DNA of 64,000 nt from Rhodococcus sp. P1Y (GTDB lineage Bacteria; Actinomycetota; Actinomycetes; Mycobacteriales; Mycobacteriaceae), in NCBI RefSeq assembly GCF_003641205.1, contig NZ_CP032762.1, positions 1 to 64,000 on the forward strand. Reading direction: 5' to 3'. The position numbers and the translations under genes were made by a program. The notes under the pieces are model-generated. The model was not told the DNA's origin. It worked only from the letters and a program-made list of their open reading frames with translations, and made no database searches. Numbering within the stretch: position 1 is the first letter of the stretch; each line of letters begins with the position of its first letter. Positions 57,220 through 64,000 of the stretch are shown one piece after another.

Positions 57220-58563
57220 TCATGAGGCGATGCTAACCGTTTGCGTTGCGCATGGGGATCCCACGCCTGCGGCACCGCCTGCCAGCTCGGGGAACGGGCG
57301 AGGGTCGGGAATAGGATTCCACCAACCGTTCTCCTCCTCGTACGTCCAGGAGGGCCCGTCGGCGACGAGCGTCTCGATGGCCCCGATCAGCCGATCCACA
57401 TCGGCGTCGGAACTGCCGAGCCCCAGGCTGGCGCGCACGGCACCGTCCGCGTGACCCAGTCGCGCGAGCAGCGGGTGAGCGCAGAACTTGCCATCCCGCA
57501 CTCCGATGCCGTGCTCGGCCGACAGGTACGCAGCGATCTCGCCGGGGCCGAATCCATCTACGGAAAATGTGACTATCCCCACACTGTCCGGGGAGTCGTT
57601 CCACACCGTCAGTACGTCGACGCCAGGCACCGCCGTCAACCCGTCGCGCAGGCGATCGGACAGTCGACGCTCGTGGTCGACCGAACCTGCCACCTCGAAA
57701 TGCTCGAGGGCTTCACATGCTGCCGCCAAGGCGACGACGCCGAGCACGTTGGGTGTACCCGCCTCGTGACGTGCCGGAACCGGCGCCCACTCGGCGTGAT
57801 CGAGACCGACGTGGCGAACAGCCCCGCCGCCTGCGAGATAGGGCTCGGCGGCGTCGAGCCAGTCACGCTTACCGACGAGCACGCCGGCACCGTGCGGCGC
57901 GTACAACTTGTGTCCGGAAAACGCGAGGTAGTCCACCCCCAGGGCCTCGATGTCGACCCGTCGATGGGGTACCAATTGCGCACCGTCGACGAGGATGCGT
58001 GCGCCGTATCGGTGCGCGAGAGCAGCGAGCTCGTCGATCGGAAGTACTTCGCCGGTCACATTGGAGGCGCCCGTCACCGCAAGCAGCGCAGCCGGTTTGG
58101 CAGCGAGTTCGGCTTCGATCGATACCAGGGTCTCGGCGATGGACTCGGCCGCGACGACGACGCGGCGGTCGTTCCAGGGCAGCAGGTTCGCGTGATGCTC
58201 GATATCGAGAACCACGGTGTCTCCCGGCACGCACCCGGCAAGAAGGTTCAGCGAGTCGGTGGTGTTCCTGGTGAAGATGACAACCGCATCCGATTGCGCT
58301 CCAACGAAATTCGACACCGTCACGCGTGCCTTTTCGTACGCCGCAGTGGACACGCGTGATGCGTACCCGGCGCCGCGGTGAACGCTCGAGTAGTAGGGCA
58401 ACAGATCGGCAATTCGCTCGGTCACGTGGGCGAGCGCAGGCGCGCTGGCCGCGTAGTCGAAATTGGCGTACGTGCAGGTACTTCCATTCACCAGAGGAAC
58501 CTGCAGATCAGCGCCGCTGACTGTAGCGAACGAAGCACACGAGTTGTCGAGAACAGCAGTCAT
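57220..58563 (-). CDS. Class V aminotransferase-fold (cysteine desulfurase-like) enzyme
   Basis: Intact 447-residue PLP enzyme. YANFDYAASAPALAHVTERI, VIFTRNTTDSLNLLAGCVPG, DIEHHANLLPWNDR and DYLAFSGHKLYAPHGAGVLV (PLP Lys in SGHK) are SufS/Csd-type motifs; RDGKFCAHPLLARLG carries a Cys in the right area for desulfurase activity. ATG 58563 has AAGGGG upstream. A SAM-IV riboswitch lies in its leader, which ties it to sulfur or methionine metabolism. It could be a cysteine desulfurase, a selenocysteine lyase-like enzyme or a sulfur-transferring lyase of methionine recycling. Confidence 0.85.
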   Translation of the reverse strand: MTAVLDNSCASFATVSGADLQVPLVNGSTCTYANFDYAASAPALAHVTERIADLLPYYSSVHRGAGYASRVSTAAYEKARVTVSNFVGAQSDAVVIFTRNTTDSLNLLAGCVPGDTVVLDIEHHANLLPWNDRRVVVAAESIAETLVSIEAELAAKPAALLAVTGASNVTGEVLPIDELAALAHRYGARILVDGAQLVPHRRVDIEALGVDYLAFSGHKLYAPHGAGVLVGKRDWLDAAEPYLAGGGAVRHVGLDHAEWAPVPARHEAGTPNVLGVVALAAACEALEHFEVAGSVDHERRLSDRLRDGLTAVPGVDVLTVWNDSPDSVGIVTFSVDGFGPGEIAAYLSAEHGIGVRDGKFCAHPLLARLGHADGAVRASLGLGSSDADVDRLIGAIETLVADGPSWTYEEENGWWNPIPDPRPFPELAGGAAGVGSPCATQTVSIAS

Positions 58564-58611
58564 GACAAATAACCCCTTGTCGATCAAGGGACCCGAAGAA
58601 TCGTCAGTGAG

Positions 58612-58735
58612 AAGTCGAGTCCGCGCTTGCTGCACCGGTTTTCCGGCGTCAGCCAGGTCGTCACCCGGAGCACCCCACCGCGGAGGAGGGTTGCCGACCA
58701 GCAAGCCGGGGCTTGATGCTGGTACTCATGACCTG
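58612..58735 (-). ncRNA. SAM-IV riboswitch
   Basis: On the minus strand the leader reads GGTCATGAGTACCAGC, then CAAGCCCCGGCTTGCTGG, CGGCAACCCTCC, CGCGGTGGGGTGC and GGGTGACGACC. This order of elements (ATGAGT...GCCAGC-type stem, CAAGCCCCGGCTTGCTGG-type hairpin, GGCAACCCTCC and GCGGTGGGGTGCNCCGGGTGA) is that of actinobacterial SAM-IV S-adenosylmethionine aptamers, recognised from memory. It ends about 50 bases before the start of the class V aminotransferase and is expected to switch it off when SAM is high. Confidence 0.85.
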
Positions 58736-58937
58736 CACAGAGGATGGCAAAAGTGCCACTGGATTGTCAACCCGGGAGGTAGGAAACCTCCAACTCGATT
58801 AAGCTGTGCCCGGTGCCGAGACCGTACGAGATGCAGCTTTGCGCGAACGAAACGTCCGTTCACCTTCTGGACAACCGAACATGAGATAACGACCGCTGAC
58901 GTTCGTTTCGGTACAACACGAGAAGAAGGAACACCGG

Positions 58938-61900
58938 TTGTCTGTGCAATCACAATCGGATTCGGCTAGCGTCCAGCCCTCGGCTGGCGTCCCCGCCGAA
59001 TTCTTGCGCGCAGGGCGCGCTCCATCGGAGCGAACGCTCATCGACATCCTGCGCTCGACCACCTCGCAGTACCCCGATGCCGCGGCGATCGACGACGGCA
59101 CCGTCTCGGTCACCTACCGCGAGCTCCTCGAGGACATCGACGAAGGCGCGCAGTGGCTGGCCAGGGCTGGAGTAAGGCGCGGCGACCGCGTCGGAATCAG
59201 AATGCCCTCGGGTTCGTTCTCGCTCTACGTCGCCATCTTGTCGATCCTCAATGCGGGTGCCGCCTACGTGCCCGTCGATGCCGACGACCCGGACGAACGG
59301 GCCGAGCTGGTGTTCGGCGAAGCGAAGGTCACTGCCGTCGTCACGGCAGGAGGAATCGCGGCGGGTACGGCCGACAAGCAGGACACCCCGATCCCGGACA
59401 CCCTCACGATCCCTTCACCCGACGAAGACGCGTGGGTCATCTTCACCTCCGGCTCCACCGGGACCCCGAAGGGTGTGGCCGTCAGCCACCGCAATGCGGC
59501 GGCGTTCGTCGACGCCGAGGCACGGATGTTCATGCAGGACGACCCGCTGGGTCCGGGTGACCGGGTACTCGCAGGCCTTTCGGTGGCGTTCGACGCGTCG
59601 TGCGAGGAGATGTGGCTCGCGTGGCGTCACGGCGCATGCCTGGTGCCCGCTCCGCGCTCTCTCGTTCGCAGTGGTTTCGACCTCGGGCCGTGGTTGATCG
59701 CCCGCGACATCTCCGTCGTCTCGACGGTTCCCACGCTCGCCGCTCTGTGGCCTGCCGTAGCTCTCGAAGCCGTCCGGCTGCTCATCTTCGGCGGTGAAGC
59801 GTGCCCACCCGAGCTGGCCGAGCGCCTCGCCGTCGACGGCCGCGAGGTCTGGAACACCTACGGTCCGACGGAAGCAACCGTCGTCGCGTGCGCGTCGATC
59901 ATGGACGGCAAGGGCCCGGTGCGTATCGGACTCCCGCTCGACGGGTGGGATCTCGCCGTGGTGGACGGAGGCGGCAATCCCGTCGCCGTCGGGGAGGTCG
60001 GTGAGCTGGTCATCGGCGGAGTCGGACTTGCGCGCTATCTCGATCCGGCCAAGGACGCCGAGAAGTACGCCCCGATGCCGACGCTCGGATGGGACCGCGC
60101 CTATCGCAGCGGCGACCTCGTCAAGCTCGAGCTCGAAGGCTTGCTCTTCCAAGGCCGCGCCGACGACCAGATCAAACTCGGCGGCAGACGCATCGAACTC
60201 GGTGAGATCGACAACGCGCTTCAGTCGTTGCCCGGCGTCGGCGGCGCGGCCGCAGCCGTCAGGAAGACCGGTGCGGGCAACTCGGTCCTCGTCGGCTACC
60301 TGGCTAGTACCGACCCGAATTTCGATCTGGACGCAGCCCGCAAGATTCTGGCCGAGCAGTTGCCGTCGGCGCTCGTTCCACGCCTCGCACTCGTCGACGA
60401 GATGCCGACGCGCACCTCGGGCAAGGTCGACCGCAACGCTCTTCCGTGGCCACTCCCCGGCATGGGCGAGTCCTCGGACCTGACCGGGACCGCCGGATGG
60501 GTCGCCGAATTGTGGACCAACATCCTCGGTGCCCAGGTCTCCGACGAGAACGCCGACTTCTTCCAGAACGGCGGCGGATCGCTGTCCGCCGCACAGCTGG
60601 TGACCGCCCTACGCGAGCGATTCCCGGAAATCACCGTCGCTCAGCTGTACGACCACCCGCGGCTGGGTTCGCTCGCGCGGTATCTGGACGAGCTGAAGCC
60701 TCCGCTCGACATCGTTCCGCGCGAGGTCGAACCAACCTCTCGGACAGCGCAGTGGACGCAGATCGCCGCGACGATTCCGTTGACGACGTTGACGGGACTG
60801 CAATGGATCACGTGGGTCGGGATCCTGTTCAACGTCATGAGCTGGTTCGCGTACGTGCCATGGGCGCCGACGCTGTCATGGTGGTGGATTCTTCCCGCAT
60901 TCATCTTGTTCATCAGTCCGGTCGGCCGGATGGCGATCTCGGTCGTCGGGTCCCGGCTGCTGCTGGCAGGGCTCCAGCCCGGCGCCTACAAGCGCGGCGG
61001 AAGCGCGCACATTCGGTTGTGGACGGCGACGCGCCTGACCGACGCCAGCGGTGCGTCGAACCTCTCGGGCGCACCGTGGATGGTCTACTACGCCCGCGCG
61101 CTGGGCGCCAAGATCGGCAAGGGCGTCGACCTGCACACGCTGCCGCCGGTGACAGGCATGCTCGAGCTCGGCGACGGGTGCTCGGTCGAACCCGAGGTCG
61201 ATCTGAGCGGCCACTGGATCGACGGCGACATCGTCTACATCGGCGGCATCAAGATCGGTGCAGGCGCTACCGTCGGCGCGCGCTCGACGTTGCTTCCCGG
61301 CACGTCCGTCGGCAAGAACGCCGTCGTGAGTGCGGGCTCTGCCGTCGTCGGACGCGTGAAAGCCGGACATCTGTGGGCCGGTTCGCCCGCTCAGAAGGTC
61401 GGCAAGGCCGAGCACCCGTGGCCGCAGCACGCTCCCCCACGTGCGACCCACTGGGTATTGGCGTACGGCGTGGCCTCGCTCTTGCTGTCCGGAATGGCCA
61501 TCTTCTCCCTCGGTGTTTCGCTCGTACTGATGGGATGGTGGCTGCACACGGCGACGACACTGCTCGGAGCCGTCGGCCGAGCAGCCATCATGCTTCCGGT
61601 GGCCACGCTCGTCTCACTGGGAGTGTTCGCAATGATCACGCTGGTGGCGGTGCGGTTGCTGAGCATCGGCCTGAGCGAGGGATATCACCCTGTTCGCAGC
61701 CGAATCGGGTGGCAGGTGTGGGCCACCGAACGCCTGATGGACTCCGCGCGCACGTTCCTGTTCCCGCTGTACGCCTCGCTGCTCACTCCGCACTGGTTGC
61801 GATTGCTCGGCGCCAAGATCGGCAAAGACGTCGAAGCATCGACCGTGTTGATGATTCCGAAATTCACCACCGTCGCCGACGGGGCCTTCCTCGCCGACGA

Positions 61901-62873
61901 CACCATGGTGGCGAGTTACGAACTCGGCGGCGGCTGGATGCACCTCGGTGATGCCAAGGTGGGCAAGCGCGCCTTCCTCGGCAACTCGGGAATGACCGGC
62001 CCGGGACGCACCGTCCCCAAAAATGGACTCGTCGCGGTTCTCTCGGCGACGCCGGACAAGGCGAAGTCGGGATCCTCCTGGCTCGGCAGCCCGCCGGTGA
62101 GGTTGCGTCGGGCCGCAGGGCGAGCCGACTCCTCGCGCACGTTCGATCCCTCGATGAAGCTCAAGCTCGCCCGCTCGTTCGTCGAAACCTGCCGGCTGAT
62201 CCCGGTGATGGTCACCTTCGGCATCGGTCTCGGAGTGCTCTTCGGCATGACGTGGATCGCCGACGCGGTCGGGTACTGGCTCGCAGCGCTGCTGAGCGGC
62301 ATGGTGCTGCTGATCGCCGGGGCGGTGGCTGCGACGGTGTCGGCGGCGGCGAAGTGGGCATGGGTCGGACGCATCGACAAAGTCGAACACCCGCTGTGGA
62401 GCTCGTTCGTGTGGCGGAACGAAGTGGCGGACACGTTCGTCGAGACGGTCGCTGCACCATGGTTCGCGCGCGCCGCAGAGGGTACTGCTGTGCTGAACAT
62501 GTGGTTGCGCTGGCTCGGGGCTGATATCGGTCGTGGGGTCTGGTGTGAGACGTACTGGCTACCGGAGGCCGATCTTGTGACACTCGCCGACGGCGCGACC
62601 GTCAACCGAGGGTGCGTTGTGCAGACGCACCTGTTTCATGATCGGATCATGTCCATGGACAGCGTCACACTCGGACGAGGAGCAACCCTGGGACCACATT
62701 GCGTCGCGCTACCCGCTGCGGGGATCGGCGACAGCGCGACGGTCGGTCCGGCATCCCTCGTCATGCGCGGCGACACCGTGCCCGGGCACACGCGCTGGCA
62801 GGGCAACCCCATCGCGCCGTGGGCGAAGGGCGACCCGTACGCGCGCATCGTCGTCGCTCAGGACAGCCTATGA
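58938..62873 (+). CDS. Pls/PosA-type non-ribosomal peptide synthetase
   Basis: Intact 1311-residue membrane protein. Adenylation domain at about 30-510 (WVIFTSGSTGTPKGVAVSHR near 170; VWNTYGPTEATVV; GDLVKLELEGLLFQGRADDQ), carrier domain with Ser in FFQNGGGSLSAAQLV (about 548; GGGS instead of the usual GGDS), then six hydrophobic segments in pairs (about 610-670, 835-915 and 1080-1140) alternating with three left-handed beta-helix, acyltransferase-like domains (about 730-830, 960-1060 and 1195-1300). This is the architecture of epsilon-poly-lysine synthetase, which makes isopeptide polymers without condensation domains. TTG 58938 has AAGGAA eight bases upstream. Its product here is unknown. 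Confidence 0.92.
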   Translation: MSVQSQSDSASVQPSAGVPAEFLRAGRAPSERTLIDILRSTTSQYPDAAAIDDGTVSVTYRELLEDIDEGAQWLARAGVRRGDRVGIRMPSGSFSLYVAILSILNAGAAYVPVDADDPDERAELVFGEAKVTAVVTAGGIAAGTADKQDTPIPDTLTIPSPDEDAWVIFTSGSTGTPKGVAVSHRNAAAFVDAEARMFMQDDPLGPGDRVLAGLSVAFDASCEEMWLAWRHGACLVPAPRSLVRSGFDLGPWLIARDISVVSTVPTLAALWPAVALEAVRLLIFGGEACPPELAERLAVDGREVWNTYGPTEATVVACASIMDGKGPVRIGLPLDGWDLAVVDGGGNPVAVGEVGELVIGGVGLARYLDPAKDAEKYAPMPTLGWDRAYRSGDLVKLELEGLLFQGRADDQIKLGGRRIELGEIDNALQSLPGVGGAAAAVRKTGAGNSVLVGYLASTDPNFDLDAARKILAEQLPSALVPRLALVDEMPTRTSGKVDRNALPWPLPGMGESSDLTGTAGWVAELWTNILGAQVSDENADFFQNGGGSLSAAQLVTALRERFPEITVAQLYDHPRLGSLARYLDELKPPLDIVPREVEPTSRTAQWTQIAATIPLTTLTGLQWITWVGILFNVMSWFAYVPWAPTLSWWWILPAFILFISPVGRMAISVVGSRLLLAGLQPGAYKRGGSAHIRLWTATRLTDASGASNLSGAPWMVYYARALGAKIGKGVDLHTLPPVTGMLELGDGCSVEPEVDLSGHWIDGDIVYIGGIKIGAGATVGARSTLLPGTSVGKNAVVSAGSAVVGRVKAGHLWAGSPAQKVGKAEHPWPQHAPPRATHWVLAYGVASLLLSGMAIFSLGVSLVLMGWWLHTATTLLGAVGRAAIMLPVATLVSLGVFAMITLVAVRLLSIGLSEGYHPVRSRIGWQVWATERLMDSARTFLFPLYASLLTPHWLRLLGAKIGKDVEASTVLMIPKFTTVADGAFLADDTMVASYELGGGWMHLGDAKVGKRAFLGNSGMTGPGRTVPKNGLVAVLSATPDKAKSGSSWLGSPPVRLRRAAGRADSSRTFDPSMKLKLARSFVETCRLIPVMVTFGIGLGVLFGMTWIADAVGYWLAALLSGMVLLIAGAVAATVSAAAKWAWVGRIDKVEHPLWSSFVWRNEVADTFVETVAAPWFARAAEGTAVLNMWLRWLGADIGRGVWCETYWLPEADLVTLADGATVNRGCVVQTHLFHDRIMSMDSVTLGRGATLGPHCVALPAAGIGDSATVGPASLVMRGDTVPGHTRWQGNPIAPWAKGDPYARIVVAQDSL

Positions 62874-64000
62874 AATTCGCTGGTTCCAAGCTGGTGACAC
62901 CGACGTTCGACCTCGACGCGAACGACGCCCCGATCGACGACTACCTGCCGCAGAACGGCAACCGCGGCTACCGCGTGTCCCGATACGAACTGGATCTCGA
63001 GTACAAGGTCGAGAGCAACCGGCTCGCGGGCAAAGCGAAGATCACGGCCGTGACGACAGCGACCACGTCCAAGTTCGCGTTCGATCTCGGTCCTGCATTG
63101 ACGGTCTCCAAGGTGACCGTGAACGGTTCGCGATCGGTGAAGTTCAGCCAACATCGGGGCAAGCTCAAGATCACGCCGGCCAAGCAGATCGCGTCCGGAG
63201 CCGCATTGGTCGTCGTGATCCAGTACGCCGGAACTCCCAAGCCCATCAACGGTTTCTGGGGTGAGGTCGGTTGGGACGAGCTGACCGAAGGATCCATCGT
63301 CGCGAGCCAGCCCAACGGCGCGGCGTCGTGGTTCCCGTGCGACGACCACCCGGTGTCGAAAGCCAGTTACGGCATCACCATCACCACCGATTCGCCGTAC
63401 TACGCGGTGGCCAACGGCACCCTGGTACGCAAGCAGACTCGGGCCAGCCGTACCACCTGGGTGTACGAGCAGCCCGAGCCGATGGCAACGTACCTCGCGA
63501 CCATCCAGATCGGCCCGTACAGCCAACACACCACCTCGCCCGGCCCGGTGCTGATGAAGGCTGTTCTCCCACATCGACTTCGGGCGAACTTCGACCACGA
63601 CTTCGGTCGTCAGACCGAGATGATGAGCACGTTCGAGCGACTGTACGGGCCCTATCCGTTCGCCGCCTACACCGTGGTGATCACCGACGACGATCTCGAA
63701 ATCCCCATCGAGGCACAGGGTCTGTCGATCTTCGGCGCGAACCACTGCTCGGGCACTCGCTACTTCGAGCGCCTCGTCGCCCACGAGCTCGCGCACCAGT
63801 GGTTCGGCAACAGCCTCACGCTGGGCAAGTGGAAAGACATCTGGCTACACGAAGGCTTCGCGTGTTACTCGGAGTGGATCTGGGCCGAGACTTCCGACGG
63901 AACCTCCGCGCGCGACAAAGCCCGACGCGTCCACACCATGCAGCGAGGACTTCCCCGCGATCTTATCCTTGGCGATCCCGGGCCCGCCAAGATGTTCGAC
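62870..64000 (+). CDS. M1-family zinc aminopeptidase, 3' end beyond the window
   Basis: First 377 codons of a metallopeptidase. The zinc site is VAHELAHQWFGNS plus the downstream Glu of WLHEGFACYSEWI (HExxH-18-E). The N-terminal beta-rich domain (VSRYELDLEYKVESNRLAG) and IPIEAQGLSIFGANHCSG, the equivalent of the exopeptidase loop, are present. ATG 62870 overlaps the stop of the synthetase gene as ATGA. Coupling to a Pls-type synthetase suggests that it trims, degrades or matures that enzyme's peptide product, comparable to the degrading peptidases of poly-lysine producers. No signal peptide is seen. Confidence 0.92.
   Translation, partial: MKFAGSKLVTPTFDLDANDAPIDDYLPQNGNRGYRVSRYELDLEYKVESNRLAGKAKITAVTTATTSKFAFDLGPALTVSKVTVNGSRSVKFSQHRGKLKITPAKQIASGAALVVVIQYAGTPKPINGFWGEVGWDELTEGSIVASQPNGAASWFPCDDHPVSKASYGITITTDSPYYAVANGTLVRKQTRASRTTWVYEQPEPMATYLATIQIGPYSQHTTSPGPVLMKAVLPHRLRANFDHDFGRQTEMMSTFERLYGPYPFAAYTVVITDDDLEIPIEAQGLSIFGANHCSGTRYFERLVAHELAHQWFGNSLTLGKWKDIWLHEGFACYSEWIWAETSDGTSARDKARRVHTMQRGLPRDLILGDPGPAKMFD

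Overview
The window is high-GC DNA from an actinomycete, most likely Rhodococcus or a close relative in the Mycobacteriales. The indicators are GTG/TTG starts, a WhiB regulator, a mycothiol-type formaldehyde dehydrogenase, a heterotetrameric sarcosine oxidase, a Pls/PosA-type peptide synthetase and a SAM-IV riboswitch. This is judged from sequence features only; no database was searched.

Reading quality is uneven. From the start to about 28.4 kb nearly every gene, including housekeeping ones (folP, glyA, folD), is split by one to several single-base frame changes, often at homopolymers. Beyond that point breaks are rare (one GntR gene and the NRPS locus). The breaks are best read as sequence errors rather than gene decay, so gene spans are given across them.

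Layout. 0-3 kb: PAS protein, GGDEF protein, MarR, crotonase. 3-12 kb: LacI regulator, DapA-like lyase, Nramp-like transporter without the usual metal ligands, amidase, LysR and an FdhF/YdeP molybdoenzyme. 11.8-36 kb: a glycine betaine / dimethylglycine / sarcosine catabolic and one-carbon island. It holds sdaA, a GcvH-like gene, pabC, folP, soxGADB and glyA on the minus strand; a three-component Rieske oxygenase; folD; IclR; a metallo-hydrolase with a mycothiol-type formaldehyde dehydrogenase; a BCCT transporter; two FCD-type GntR regulators; purU and dimethylglycine oxidase. Methyl groups removed from betaine derivatives enter tetrahydrofolate or formaldehyde; glycine goes through serine (GlyA) to pyruvate (SdaA). 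Six copies of one operator-like motif with the core TATATCA lie in front of the transcription units of this island and tie it into one regulon.

36-42 kb: CsoR/CstR-like regulator, DUF302 protein and MMPL exporter with TACCCC/GGGGTA sites; a BlaI-M56 peptidase pair; a VIT family protein; a DUF2231 protein. 42-48.7 kb: an NRPS locus (C-A-T followed by a terminal C domain) divergent from a methyltransferase, a CDGSH iron-sulfur protein and a heme-oxygenase-like diiron protein. The motif TACTAC-N7-GTAGTA occurs at both ends of the NRPS locus. 49-53 kb: sulfite-oxidase-fold molybdoenzyme with its own flavin reductase and a zinc-ribbon protein, DUF1003, TetR, UraD. 53-58.6 kb: DUF6480, TetR with a divergent membrane protein, allantoicase, YbaK, a luciferase-like fragment and a class V aminotransferase under a SAM-IV riboswitch. 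58.9-64 kb: a 1311-residue Pls/PosA-type synthetase translationally coupled to an M1 aminopeptidase that runs off the end.

No tRNA, rRNA, CRISPR array, insertion sequence or phage gene was seen. The best candidates for something undescribed are the NRPS/methyltransferase/CDGSH/diiron locus, the Pls-aminopeptidase pair, and the six-site betaine/C1 regulon that includes folate-synthesis genes.
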